Origin: Collinsella aerofaciens
GTDB lineage: Bacteria > Actinomycetota > Coriobacteriia > Coriobacteriales > Coriobacteriaceae
Length of the DNA: 46,290 bases
Assembly (NCBI RefSeq): GCF_018785245.1
Contig: NZ_WQPL01000026.1
Span: 1-46,290 of the forward strand
Direction: 5' to 3'
The notes under the pieces were generated by a model. The model did no database searches. It saw only the letters and a list, made by a program, of their open reading frames with translations, and had not been told where the DNA came from. Below, in pieces: positions 33,176-42,531 of this stretch (its first letter is position 1; the number at the start of each line of letters is the position of its first letter). Both the position numbers and the translations under genes were made by a program.

Positions 33176-33181
33176 AGTATA
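33176..33181 (-). promoter_or_regulatory. -10 element before ybaK
   Basis: Minus-strand TATACT, 38 nt upstream of the ATG. No convincing -35 is visible at 16-18 nt. The 132 bp between uvrA and ybaK hold nothing else recognised. Confidence 0.35.
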
Positions 33182-33270
33182 TGTCCAATTCGGCTGCATA
33201 CGTCACTTCGGCACAGCAAGCGCCATCGAATCACAAGGAGTCGATGACGCCCATAAACTGAATCGCCTAT

Positions 33271-36150
33271 TTATTGAGCATCAAGTTGAGCCTGACGCTC
33301 CCGGTCACGCCTGAGCAACGGCGCCAAAAACTTGCCCGTATAACTCTGCGGACAGTCCGCAACCTGCTCCGGTGTGCCCGAAACCACGACGGTTCCGCCG
33401 CCGTTACCGCCCTCGGGACCCATATCGATCAGGCGGTCGGCAACCTTGATGACATCAAGGTTGTGTTCAATCACCAGCACCGTGTTGCCCGCATCGACCA
33501 AGCGCTGCAGCACATCGAGCAGCTGGCGGACGTCCTCAAAATGAAGGCCGGTCGTCGGCTCGTCCAAAATATAGAACGTCTTGCCCGTCTGGCGTCGATG
33601 AAGCTCCTTGGCGAGTTTCACACGCTGCGCCTCGCCGCCCGAAAGCGTCGTGGCGGGCTGGCCCAGGCTCACGTAGCCCAAGCCTACATCGTACAGCGTC
33701 TGGAGCTTGCGCTTAATCTGCGGGATATTCCCAAAGAAGGCCAGCGCCTCGGTGACGCTCATGTCGAGCACGTCCGAGATGGTCTTGCCACGGTAGGTGA
33801 CCTCGAGTGTCTCGCGGTTGTAGCGTTTACCGCCGCAAACTTCGCAGGGAACGTAGATATCGGGAAGGAAGTGCATCTCGATCTTGATCTGCCCGTCGCC
33901 CTTGCACGCCTCACAGCGCCCGCCACTCACATTAAAGGAGAAACGACCCGGCGAGTAGCCGCGCGCCTTCGACTCCGGCGTACTCGCAAACAGCGCGCGA
34001 AGATCATCCCACAGGCCGATATAGGTAGCAGGGTTGGAACGCGGCGTGCGGCCAATCGGCGACTGGTCGATATCAATAACCTTATCGATACACTCGATGC
34101 CCTCGATTTTTTTATACGGACCCACAGGGCGCGTCGAACGGTGAATGGCATTCGTAAGGGCAGGCGCAATGGTGTCGGTAACCAGGGAGCTCTTGCCCGA
34201 TCCCGACACGCCGGTAACAACCGTAAGCGTACCAAACTCGATCTTGGCGGTAACGTTTTTGAGGTTGTTGGCTCGAGCGCCCGTAATTTTAAGGCAGCCA
34301 CGACCGGGCTTGCGCCGTTCATCAGGCACCCGGATCATTCGTTTGCCGGTCAGATAGGCACCCGTCATTGATTCGGGACACGCCATGATGTCAGCGGGCG
34401 TTCCCGCGGCGACAACGTGCCCGCCGTTGACGCCCGCGCCTGGCCCCATATCGATCACATAGTCGGCAGCGCGAATCGTGTCCTCATCGTGCTCAACGAC
34501 GATAACGGTGTTGCCGATATCGCGCAGGCGCTCGAGCGTCTTAATCAGCCGCTCGTTGTCGCGCTGGTGAAGACCAATCGAAGGCTCGTCCAGAATATAG
34601 AGCACGCCCATGAGACCCGCGCCGATCTGCGTTGCCAGGCGAATGCGCTGGGCCTCACCGCCGGAAAGCGTCGCCGAGGCGCGATCGAGCGTCAGATAGT
34701 CGAGTCCAACATCGACCAGAAAACGCAGGCGCTCCAGAATTTCCTTGACGATGCGCCCGCCGATAAACTGCTGACGTTCGGTAAGCTCCAAGCCCTCAAA
34801 AAACTCGAGCGACTCGCGGCACGACAGGCAGCAAACCTCATAAATGGACTTGCCGCCCACGGTGACGGCGAGCATCTCGGGGCGCAGGCGAGCGCCATGG
34901 CAGCTCGAGCACGGCTCCTCGCGAATGTACTTCTCCAAGCGCGCCTTAGTATTCTCGTTGGTCGTCTCGGTATAGCGCTCGTACAGGATATTGCGCACGC
35001 CCGAAAACTTGGTGTCCCACTGGCTGCGACGACCGTCGAGCTTTTGGTAGTCGACCGAGATCTTCGTATCGCCCAGGCCATCCAAGAATGCACGACGCAC
35101 GCGAGGGGGCAAGTCCTCCCACGGCGTATCGGTGCTCACCTTAAAGTGTTTGCAGACCGCAGCAAAAATCTGCGGATAGTAGTTCGAGTTGCCAAACAGG
35201 CTACCAAAGACTCCGTCGGCAATGGACTTCGAGGGGTCCTCAATCAGCGCCTCGGCATCGACCGTTTTCTTAAAGCCCAGACCATCGCACTCGGGACACG
35301 CGCCATAGGGCGCGTTGAACGAAAAGTCGCGGGGTTGTAGGTCGTCGATAGAGTGCCCGTGCTCCGGACACGCCAGAGCCAACGAATACTCCAGCAGCTC
35401 GCCCTCGGTTCCCTCGGGAGCATCGCGATCGGGCAGCATGTATACATTCACATTACCGTGCGCCAAGGCAGTCGCCTGTTCAACAGACTCGGCGATACGG
35501 CCCAGAGAGTTTTCTCGAATCACGATGCGATCGACTACGACCTCGATATCGTGCTTGAACTTTTTGTCCAGATCGATAGGGTCGTCGAGCGAGCGCACTT
35601 CGCCGTCAACTCGCACGCGGCTAAAGCCCTCGGCGCGAAGGTCCTCAAACAGTTTGGTGTACTCGCCTTTTCGCCCGCGCACCACCGGTGCCAGCACAAA
35701 CGCGCGACGGCCCTCCCCCGCCGCCAGCACCTTATCGGCGACCTGATCGGTCGTCTGGCGTTCAATGACGCGGCCGCATTCGGGACAGTGCGGGGTACCC
35801 ACACGGGCGAACAGCAGGCGCAGATAGTCATAAATCTCGGTTACGGTACCAACCGTCGAGCGAGGGTTTTTAGACGTCGTCTTTTGGTCGATCGACACCG
35901 CCGGTGAAAGGCCGTCAATTGAATCCAAGTCGGGTTTGTCCATCTGGCCCAAGAACTGGCGCGCATAGCTTGAAAGGCTCTCGACGTATCGACGCTGACC
36001 CTCGGCATAGATAGTGTCAAATGCCAGCGAACTCTTGCCCGAGCCAGAAAGGCCGGTAATGACCACGAGTTGGTCACGCGGAATGGAAACATCGATATCG
36101 CGGAGGTTGTGCTCACGAGCGCCGCGAATAACGATAGAAGAATCAGACAT
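33271..36150 (-). CDS. uvrA: Excinuclease ABC subunit A
   Basis: A 959-residue damage-recognition ATPase of nucleotide excision repair. Two ABC modules carry Walker [10 protein letters not shown] and GVSGSGKSS, and signatures [14 protein letters not shown] and [14 protein letters not shown]. Zinc ligands include [12 protein letters not shown] with its partner cysteines, and [21 protein letters not shown]. The start [10 protein letters not shown] at 36150 has AAGGAG 6 nt upstream. A LexA-like box lies 62 nt upstream. It is divergent from the plus-strand LtaS-like gene. Confidence 0.97.
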   Translation of the reverse strand: MSDSSIVIRGAREHNLRDIDVSIPRDQLVVITGLSGSGKSSLAFDTIYAEGQRRYVESLSSYARQFLGQMDKPDLDSIDGLSPAVSIDQKTTSKNPRSTVGTVTEIYDYLRLLFARVGTPHCPECGRVIERQTTDQVADKVLAAGEGRRAFVLAPVVRGRKGEYTKLFEDLRAEGFSRVRVDGEVRSLDDPIDLDKKFKHDIEVVVDRIVIRENSLGRIAESVEQATALAHGNVNVYMLPDRDAPEGTEGELLEYSLALACPEHGHSIDDLQPRDFSFNAPYGACPECDGLGFKKTVDAEALIEDPSKSIADGVFGSLFGNSNYYPQIFAAVCKHFKVSTDTPWEDLPPRVRRAFLDGLGDTKISVDYQKLDGRRSQWDTKFSGVRNILYERYTETTNENTKARLEKYIREEPCSSCHGARLRPEMLAVTVGGKSIYEVCCLSCRESLEFFEGLELTERQQFIGGRIVKEILERLRFLVDVGLDYLTLDRASATLSGGEAQRIRLATQIGAGLMGVLYILDEPSIGLHQRDNERLIKTLERLRDIGNTVIVVEHDEDTIRAADYVIDMGPGAGVNGGHVVAAGTPADIMACPESMTGAYLTGKRMIRVPDERRKPGRGCLKITGARANNLKNVTAKIEFGTLTVVTGVSGSGKSSLVTDTIAPALTNAIHRSTRPVGPYKKIEGIECIDKVIDIDQSPIGRTPRSNPATYIGLWDDLRALFASTPESKARGYSPGRFSFNVSGGRCEACKGDGQIKIEMHFLPDIYVPCEVCGGKRYNRETLEVTYRGKTISDVLDMSVTEALAFFGNIPQIKRKLQTLYDVGLGYVSLGQPATTLSGGEAQRVKLAKELHRRQTGKTFYILDEPTTGLHFEDVRQLLDVLQRLVDAGNTVLVIEHNLDVIKVADRLIDMGPEGGNGGGTVVVSGTPEQVADCPQSYTGKFLAPLLRRDRERQAQLDAQ

Positions 36151-36211
36151 GGAAGCTCCTTGCCTCCTATTGCATCGAATCATACTGTCGATGAGTTTAG
36201 CGCACTCGACG

Positions 36212-36225
36212 CGCACAGATGTTCG
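36212..36225. promoter_or_regulatory. Candidate LexA (SOS) box upstream of uvrA
   Basis: In minus sense it reads CGAACATCTGTGCG, one mismatch from the Gram-positive LexA consensus CGAAC-N4-GTTCG. uvrA is a classic SOS gene. The site lies 62 bp from the uvrA start codon. No second such site was noticed before uvrB or uvrC. Confidence 0.55.
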
Positions 36226-36293
36226 TAATACAAGATTCGCAGACCTTTAGCTTTGCGCATCGGGTGCTTTGTTTCTCGAAATGCCGTGGAAAG

Positions 36294-36331
36294 GTTACAG
36301 TAATCTAATACTGAACTTAATTTGCTGTAAC
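36294..36331. promoter_or_regulatory. Inverted repeat before the LtaS-like gene
   Basis: GTTACAG (36294-36300) and CTGTAAC (36325-36331) flank an A/T-rich stretch with TAATCTAATACT, which may include a -10. The right arm ends 12 nt before the start codon and just before the ribosome site. It could be an operator or a leader hairpin. Confidence 0.4.
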
Positions 36332-36343
36332 AGAGGAACGTCC

Positions 36344-38497
36344 ATGACCGAAGGTATCCCCCTTGAAATCACTTCGAGCGACATGGCCAATCTGCCCATA
36401 TTCATCGCCGTCCTTATCGTGGCCACCGTCGTCGTGCGCGTGTATTTTTCAATCAAACACAATGAAAAGCCGCCCATTGCCCGGGTCTTTTGGTGCGCGA
36501 CGCTCCTCATCCCGCTCGGCATGGTAGCTGCATGGATTACGAATCAATTGCTCGTAAATGAGGACAGTTCCCTATGGGTCCTTTCTTATTCGGCGCTCGG
36601 CGCCGCCGCCGTCATACTTCTTGTCGAGCCCTTGGTTTCGGGACTTATCGACCAAACCGATCTTGCGACGGGAACAGTTGCCTGTATTTGCCGTGACATC
36701 CTTGTCATCGCCGCTGTTTCAGCGCTCTCGTTCGTTTCACTCGAAATTGCCTGCAACGAAACGTTCTATCGCATTCCCGCCAACTCATTCGGGTTTTCCG
36801 TCGGGCTGCTCGCGACGGTTCTGCTCTCCCTTTATTTGCTGGGACAGCGTCATGGAGGCGTCATGGCCCTCGTGCCCGTCGTCTGTTGCATCCTTGGCAT
36901 TGCCGAGCACTTCGTCATAACGTTTAAAGGCGAAGCCATCCTGCCAAGCGATATCTTGGCCCTCGGCACCGCAATGGAAGTGAGCGAGGGATACGAGTTT
37001 ACCTTTACCGCCGGAATCGTAACCTCTCTCGCCCTGCTGGAGATTTCCCTGGGGCTTCTTTCGCTTATCCGACCGCGAAAGCTCCGTACGCCCACCCATG
37101 TCTTCCCCGCAATCGCCGCTAACCTCTGCGCTTTTCTGCTAGTGACCGTTGTGGGGCTCTCGGGCTTTTCCCGCATCGACTTGGAGCAGGCGCTGAATTT
37201 TGGATTTGACCGTTGGCAGCCCATCACCACGTATGCGTCTCAGGGTTTTATCACTTCGTTCACCGAAATGGTCAACGAGTTGCCTATTGAGAGGCCCGAA
37301 GACTATACGCCCGATGAGGCGCAGAGCATCGAGCAGGAGCTCGCCGCCGCCTACGACAACACGTATGGCTCGAGCGAGCAGCGCGCGGCGGCCGTTGCCC
37401 AGTTCAATGAAATCAAGCCGACGATTGTTGCCGTCATGAACGAGAGTTTTAGCGACCTTTCGTGCTTTGAGCAGCTCCAGGCGGCCGGGTACACCGGCCC
37501 CGCATTCTACAACTCGCTTCCCGACACACTTGTTCGCGGCACCATGCTCGCTTCGGTCGCCGGTGGCGGAACGGCGAACTCCGAATTCGAATTTTTGACC
37601 GGAGCGACAACGGCCTTTGTCGGATTAGGCAAGATCCCCTATCAGCTGTATCAGATGAATGGCGTCAACAGCCTGGCAAAGGACCTTAAGGAGCTTGGGT
37701 ATACCGCTTCCGCTATGCACCCACAAAACCCCGTCAACTACCATCGAGATAAAATCTATCAGCAGCTGGGCTTTGGAGACTTTCTTTCTATCGGCGATTT
37801 CGAAGGTGCGCCCTGTTACCATGCCGGCGTATGCGACTACGCCACCTACGACAAGATACTCGACCTGCTTAGAACCGACGAAGCCCCGCAGTTCATCTTT
37901 GACGTCACGATGCAAAATCACGGCGGCTACGACTATGGCACCGTTCCCGCCGAGGAGCTGACAAACTATTGGGTCGAGGGAGCCAGCGAGGGCGCCAATA
38001 GCGCGCTCAACACCTATCTTACCTGCATCAACGCATCCGACCGGGACCTCGAGTACTTTATCAACGAGCTCCGCAATATCGGCAGACCGGTTGTCCTTGT
38101 CTTTTTTGGCGACCATCAGCCGAGCGCCGCAACGACTCTCAACGACGAGCTGTACCCTCAGGAAGATACGGCAAGCCACGCTTTCCGTATCTATCAGTCG
38201 ACATATTTCGTCTGGGCTAACTATGAAATCGCCGGCAATGCCGAGCTCAACGTCTACGACACCGTCGGGGCAAACGAGATTGCAGCCATTACCCTTAATA
38301 AGATCGGCGCCCCGCTCACCGACTATCAAAAGGCTCTGCTTGTAACAAGGTCAGATGTGCCCACCATCAATGTCGCCGGCTACCTTGGTGCCGACGGGCT
38401 GCGCTACGACTTGGAATCTGAAGACAGCCCATACGCCTCGACGATCGACAAGCTGCGGCGCATGCAATACCTCGAGTTCGCCAGCAAAGTTCAGTAA
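36344..38497 (+). CDS. LTA synthase-like phosphoglycerol transferase (sulfatase superfamily)
   Basis: A 717-residue membrane protein. The N-terminal ~280 residues hold about seven or eight helices (17-35, 48-67, 79-99, 110-133 and so on), more than the five of typical LtaS. The C-terminal domain is sulfatase-like and extracytoplasmic. MNESFSD supplies a metal-binding glutamate, GGGTANSEFEFLTG the nucleophile threonine, and FFGDHQPS the Asp-His metal pair. By family it would transfer glycerol phosphate or a related group to a cell-envelope polymer; the acceptor is unknown. The ATG at 36344 has AGAGG 7-8 nt upstream. It is the first of the plus-strand genes. Confidence 0.88.
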   Translation: MTEGIPLEITSSDMANLPIFIAVLIVATVVVRVYFSIKHNEKPPIARVFWCATLLIPLGMVAAWITNQLLVNEDSSLWVLSYSALGAAAVILLVEPLVSGLIDQTDLATGTVACICRDILVIAAVSALSFVSLEIACNETFYRIPANSFGFSVGLLATVLLSLYLLGQRHGGVMALVPVVCCILGIAEHFVITFKGEAILPSDILALGTAMEVSEGYEFTFTAGIVTSLALLEISLGLLSLIRPRKLRTPTHVFPAIAANLCAFLLVTVVGLSGFSRIDLEQALNFGFDRWQPITTYASQGFITSFTEMVNELPIERPEDYTPDEAQSIEQELAAAYDNTYGSSEQRAAAVAQFNEIKPTIVAVMNESFSDLSCFEQLQAAGYTGPAFYNSLPDTLVRGTMLASVAGGGTANSEFEFLTGATTAFVGLGKIPYQLYQMNGVNSLAKDLKELGYTASAMHPQNPVNYHRDKIYQQLGFGDFLSIGDFEGAPCYHAGVCDYATYDKILDLLRTDEAPQFIFDVTMQNHGGYDYGTVPAEELTNYWVEGASEGANSALNTYLTCINASDRDLEYFINELRNIGRPVVLVFFGDHQPSAATTLNDELYPQEDTASHAFRIYQSTYFVWANYEIAGNAELNVYDTVGANEIAAITLNKIGAPLTDYQKALLVTRSDVPTINVAGYLGADGLRYDLESEDSPYASTIDKLRRMQYLEFASKVQ

Positions 38498-38558
38498 GCC
38501 CGCCCATTCGCTCGGACCCATCGTATTGCAAGCACGCTCGGCCCAAATGCATCGCAAA

Positions 38559-38587
38559 TGACTCCCGCTCGCAAACGAGGGTACAAT
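38559..38587 (+). promoter_or_regulatory. Possible promoter of mrp
   Basis: TACAAT (38582-38587) lies 18 nt from a weak -35 (ATGACT). The spacer contains CTCG-caaa-CGAG. The leader to the mrp start is about 55 nt. Confidence 0.35.
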
Positions 38588-38642
38588 GACGCTCGTGTCA
38601 CATCACGGGGCCCCGGCCCCAACATATACAAAGGAGTCATAC

Positions 38643-39473
38643 ATGGGTTGCGAGCACGCACAGGCCGCCGGCGGACAAACGTCACCGTCGCAATTTGAGG
38701 AGAACACGCTGTCCGAGGTCAAGCGCGTTATCGCTGTGCTTTCCGGTAAGGGAGGCGTCGGCAAGTCGTTTGTGACGGGCGCCATCGCAACCGAGCTCGC
38801 CCGTCGCGACCACAAGGTCGGCGTCCTCGATGCCGACATCACCGGCCCCTCCATCCCCAAGATGTTCGGCATGAGCGGACGCCATGTCCATGCCCTCGGT
38901 AACCTCATGCTGCCCGAAATCTCCGAGCATGGCGTCAAGGTCATGAGCTCCAACCTGCTGCTCCAAAACGAGACCGACCCCGTCCTTTGGCGCGGTCCGG
39001 TCATCGCAGGCGCCATTAGGCAATTCTGGAGCGAGACTTCGTGGGGCCCCATCGACTACCTGCTGGTTGATATGCCTCCGGGAACGGGCGACGTCGCCCT
39101 CACCGTCTTCCAATCGCTGCCTGTCGATGGCATCGTCATCGTCACGAGCCCGCAGGATCTGGTCTCGATGATCGTCGCCAAGGCAGTCAACATGGCCGAG
39201 AAGATGAACGTCCCCATTCTGGGCATCGTCGAGAACATGAGCTATATCGAGTGCCCCGACTGCGGCAAGAAGATCGAGGTCTTCGGCAAGAGCAAGCTTC
39301 CCGAGGTCGCCGAGCGCTACAACCTCGACATCTTGGGCCAGCTTCCCATTAATCCGGCACTCGCCGAGGCCTGCGATAAGGGCGAGGTCGAGACCGCGCT
39401 GCCCGATGGCATGCTGCCCAAGGCCGTCTCTGCCGTCGAGATTATTACCCCGCACGAGACCGACGAGGCCTAA
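38643..39473 (+). CDS. mrp: Mrp/NBP35 (ApbC) family iron-sulfur cluster carrier ATPase
   Basis: A 276-residue cytoplasmic P-loop ATPase. It has the deviant Walker A GKGGVGKS, the family signature LDADITGPSIPKMFG, PVLWRGPVIAGAI and VDMPPGTGD. A C-terminal CPDC pair is expected to hold a bridging 4Fe-4S cluster at a dimer interface. The role is delivery of iron-sulfur clusters to apo-proteins. The start MGCEHAQA at 38643 has AAAGGAG 7 nt upstream. The next gene starts at the base after its stop. Confidence 0.93.
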   Translation: MGCEHAQAAGGQTSPSQFEENTLSEVKRVIAVLSGKGGVGKSFVTGAIATELARRDHKVGVLDADITGPSIPKMFGMSGRHVHALGNLMLPEISEHGVKVMSSNLLLQNETDPVLWRGPVIAGAIRQFWSETSWGPIDYLLVDMPPGTGDVALTVFQSLPVDGIVIVTSPQDLVSMIVAKAVNMAEKMNVPILGIVENMSYIECPDCGKKIEVFGKSKLPEVAERYNLDILGQLPINPALAEACDKGEVETALPDGMLPKAVSAVEIITPHETDEA

Positions 39474-40745
39474 GTGAACACGAGCGCCTTCTATGACGTC
39501 CTGGTAATCGGCGGCGGGGCTTCAGGCCTCGCCGCCGCCATTACGGCCGCACGCGCTGGCAAAAGCGTCTGCATCGTTGAGCGCGATGTCGCCTGCGGCC
39601 TTAAACTCCTTGCGACCGGCAACGGCCGCTGCAACCTCTCCAACGAATCGATTGATCCACAGCGGTATAACCACCCCGCATTCGTTGAATCCGTTATGGG
39701 CCCCCAGCCCGAACAAGAGCTTATGGGTTTCTTCTCCTCGCTGGGCATCACGACAACCTCTGAGGACGGCCGGCTGTACCCACGCTCCCTTCGTGCCGAA
39801 TCGGTGCGTGACGCGCTTCTCAACGTCTGCGATCGCCTGGGTATCACCTTAATCTGCGGAGCCAACGTTGCCTCGGCGCACAAAGCTTCCGAAGGTTGGG
39901 CACTCCAAATAGACCGTCCAGCGCGGGCACTCAAGGCAAAAAAGCACGACGACCGAAAATCGGAGCTCCGCTCGCTTCGGAAAGCGCTCGCCGATGTCCC
40001 TCGCAAGAACGAGGCCCTGCAGGCACATGCCGTAATTATCGCCACGGGCGGCAACCCCACCGGTATCGCCGATACGTTTCGCCTCCCCCTCACTTCGCTG
40101 CGCCCCATCCTCTGCCCCGTATCGGCAACGGTCGTCGGCGATCGGGCGGCACTCAAGACGTTGGATGGCCTGCGCGTCCGCGCCCGCTTGACGCTCGCCC
40201 GCAATCATAATGAGCTCTGGCACGAAGACGGTGAAGTCCTGTTTCGAACCTTCGGTATCTCGGGCGTCGCTGTCTTCAACCTCTCCCGTCGTATCCAGCG
40301 CGGCGATACGATCCTGCTCGACGTTTTCCCCGACCTCTCCAAAGACGAGCTGCTCGATATGCTCAACCGGCGCGTTGAGCTACTCGGCGGCTTTTCGCCC
40401 CGCGATCCCCGTTGGCTCGACGGCATGCTCGCCCCGCAACTCTCCCGCGTCGTCTGCACGACGTTCGAGCAGTGCCATCCAGGCTCCAACGATGTCATCC
40501 ACCTGGTCTCAATCCTCAAACACTTTAAGTTGCTCGTCGAGGGAACAGCCGAGGAGCGCTCGGCGCAGGTCACGCGTGGTGGCGTATCTGTCGAGAGCAT
40601 CTCAATACCCAGTCTACGCGCGCGCAGCGCTGTCGACGCCCCGCTTTACGTCTGCGGCGAAGCACTCGACATCGACGCCGATTGCGGAGGCTTTAACCTT
40701 GCGTGGGCCTGGCTCTCGGGCATTCGCGCTGCAAGCAGCCTGTAG
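39474..40745 (+). CDS. BaiN/HI0933-family NAD(P)/FAD-dependent oxidoreductase
   Basis: A 423-residue flavoprotein. The N-terminal FAD motif is VIGGGASGLAAAITAARAG followed by VERD. The family motif LLATGNGRCNLSN and the C-terminal FAD site CGEALDIDADCGGFNLAWAWLSG are clear. HI0933-like proteins include BaiN, linked to bile-acid dehydroxylation in clostridia, but the family is broad and most members are uncharacterised. The GTG start at 39474 directly follows the mrp stop (TAAGTG), with GAGG upstream, so the two are translationally linked. Confidence 0.88.
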   Translation: MNTSAFYDVLVIGGGASGLAAAITAARAGKSVCIVERDVACGLKLLATGNGRCNLSNESIDPQRYNHPAFVESVMGPQPEQELMGFFSSLGITTTSEDGRLYPRSLRAESVRDALLNVCDRLGITLICGANVASAHKASEGWALQIDRPARALKAKKHDDRKSELRSLRKALADVPRKNEALQAHAVIIATGGNPTGIADTFRLPLTSLRPILCPVSATVVGDRAALKTLDGLRVRARLTLARNHNELWHEDGEVLFRTFGISGVAVFNLSRRIQRGDTILLDVFPDLSKDELLDMLNRRVELLGGFSPRDPRWLDGMLAPQLSRVVCTTFEQCHPGSNDVIHLVSILKHFKLLVEGTAEERSAQVTRGGVSVESISIPSLRARSAVDAPLYVCGEALDIDADCGGFNLAWAWLSGIRAASSL

Positions 40746-40755
40746 CCGCGCAGTC

Positions 40756-40761
40756 TATAAT
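40756..40761 (+). promoter_or_regulatory. TATAAT element before the second flavoprotein
   Basis: A perfect -10 hexamer TATAAT in the 80-bp gap, without a good -35. If used, the hairpin at 40776-40799 would lie in the 5' leader as an attenuator. Confidence 0.35.
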
Positions 40762-40775
40762 CAAAAACGCATTCG

Positions 40776-40808
40776 GGCCGTCTGGGATACCGGACGGCCT
40801 CTTTCTTG
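40776..40808 (+). terminator. Terminator or attenuator between the two flavoprotein genes
   Basis: GGCCGTC (40776-40782) and GACGGCC (40793-40799) pair, with an inner GG/CC, followed by the T-rich TCTTTCTTG. It ends 17 nt before the next start codon. Confidence 0.65.
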
Positions 40809-40825
40809 CCTCTAAGGAGACCTCG

Positions 40826-42466
40826 ATGATCGAAATCACCCAAGTCAACGCGTCGCTCGATGAAGCCGGCGATGAAAATGCCTGCCTCATTGTTGGCAAG
40901 CGAGTCGCCAAGCGCGTCCTACGTTGCAAGGACTCCGAGATCAAGTCCATCGAGCTCCACCGCAAGTCAATCGACGCTCGCAAAAAACGAGACGTCCATT
41001 TTATCCTGAGCTTTCGTGTTGAGCTGACTAGTCCCCACCTCGAGCGAGAAGCGGTCGACAGCGTCGCCGAGCGTGACCGCTCGCGCGTACGCGCGATAGA
41101 GGACGATGGGCCCTCATTCCCCTCCCCCGTCTCCGACGCACCTCAAGAACGCCCTGTCGTTGTCGGCGCCGGATGCGCTGGCCTTTTCGCTGCACTCACC
41201 CTTGCCGAAGCGGGTCTTAAGCCCTTGCTCATCGAGCGCGGCGACCCAGCATTTCGCCGCTCGCATGCGATCGATCTCTTTCTAAAGGAGCGCATCCTCG
41301 ACCCCGAGAGCAATATCCAGTTTGGCCTAGGCGGCGCGGGGACCTTCTCGGACGGCAAGCTCAATACGGGAACCAAAAATCCCGCCCATCGCCTTATCCT
41401 CGAAACCTTCGTCGAGGCGGGCGCGCCCCGCGATATTCTGTGGGATGCCAAGCCGCACATTGGCTCCGACATCCTTCCCACGGTTGTCACCGCTATATCC
41501 CAGCGCATCGAGCAGCTCGGAGGTGTCGTCCGTTATCGAACAAAGCTCGTCGACATTCGCATCGACGCGTCTGGTGCCATCACCGGTATCGATGTCCAAT
41601 CGTCCCAAGACGCCGCTTACGAGCCAATTGAGACAAAGCACCTCATCCTCGCCTGCGGGCATTCTGCTCGCGATATTTTTGAGCTCCTTAAGGACCACAA
41701 CGTGGCCCTCGCACAAAAGACCTTTGCCATGGGCGTTCGCATCGAGCATCCGCAGCGCGACATCGACCGAGCCCAATATGGAGCCTTGGCGGGACATCCT
41801 GCCCTCGGAGCAGCCCCCTACAAGCTCGTCGCCCATCTTCCCAACGGCCGCAGCGTGTTCTCGTTTTGCATGTGCCCCGGCGGACAGGTTGTCGCCGCCT
41901 CTTCCGAGCAGGGCCACCTGTGCGTCAACGGCGCTAGCCTCAATGCCCGCGACGGACGCAACGCAAATGCCGCCTTGCTCGTTAACGTCACGCCTGAGGA
42001 CCTTCCCAACGATGACCCGCTCGCCGGCATCGAGCTCCAGCGTGCCTGCGAGGCGGCCGCCTATCGCCTGGGCGGTTCCAACTGGAACGCACCGGCACAA
42101 CTCGTCGGAGATTTCCTCGCAGGACGCGCCAGCAAGGCGCCCGGAAAGGTAAAGCCCACCTATCCGCTCGGTGTGACCTGGACGGCAATTGACGAAGCCC
42201 TGCCGCAGCATATCGTCGAGTCGCTCCGCCTGGGACTTCCCCTACTCGGAAAAAAGCTACGAGGCTACGACCGTCCCGATGCCGTTCTTACCGGCGTGGA
42301 GACTCGTTCGAGCTCACCTGTCACTGTCACCCGAGACCGAACGTGCCATGCCGTGTCGACCCCGGGCCTCTACCCTTGTGGTGAGGGAGCTGGATATGCT
42401 GGCGGCATCATGAGCGCGGCCACCGACGGCATCCGTTGTGCCGAAGCCCTGATCGCGGACCTCTAA
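40826..42466 (+). CDS. FAD-dependent dehydrogenase (COG2509-like)
   Basis: A 546-residue flavoprotein. Residues 1-110 form an N-terminal domain rich in basic residues (VAKRVLRCKDSEIKSIELH), followed by an FAD motif VVGAGCAGLFAALTLAEAG at about 112. Further family motifs are FGLGGAGTFSDGKLNTGTKN, FSFCMCPGGQVV and the C-terminal GLYPCGEGAGYAGGIMSAATDG. Members are annotated as uncharacterised FAD-dependent dehydrogenases; no substrate is known to me. The start at 40826 has AAGGAG 6 nt upstream. It follows another flavoprotein and an iron-sulfur carrier. Confidence 0.87.
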   Translation: MIEITQVNASLDEAGDENACLIVGKRVAKRVLRCKDSEIKSIELHRKSIDARKKRDVHFILSFRVELTSPHLEREAVDSVAERDRSRVRAIEDDGPSFPSPVSDAPQERPVVVGAGCAGLFAALTLAEAGLKPLLIERGDPAFRRSHAIDLFLKERILDPESNIQFGLGGAGTFSDGKLNTGTKNPAHRLILETFVEAGAPRDILWDAKPHIGSDILPTVVTAISQRIEQLGGVVRYRTKLVDIRIDASGAITGIDVQSSQDAAYEPIETKHLILACGHSARDIFELLKDHNVALAQKTFAMGVRIEHPQRDIDRAQYGALAGHPALGAAPYKLVAHLPNGRSVFSFCMCPGGQVVAASSEQGHLCVNGASLNARDGRNANAALLVNVTPEDLPNDDPLAGIELQRACEAAAYRLGGSNWNAPAQLVGDFLAGRASKAPGKVKPTYPLGVTWTAIDEALPQHIVESLRLGLPLLGKKLRGYDRPDAVLTGVETRSSSPVTVTRDRTCHAVSTPGLYPCGEGAGYAGGIMSAATDGIRCAEALIADL

Positions 42467-42493
42467 CGCACGAATTCCAGCGCGCAAAAGACA

Positions 42494-42527
42494 CAGGCCC
42501 CGAGCTCCACAGGGAACTCGGGGCCTG
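42494..42527. terminator. Bidirectional terminator between the flavoprotein and uvrB
   Basis: CAGGCCCCGAG (42494-42504) and CTCGGGGCCTG (42517-42527) form a perfect 11-bp stem between two convergent genes, 4 bp from the uvrB stop. T-tracts are poor on both sides. Confidence 0.7.
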
Positions 42528-42531
42528 TTCG

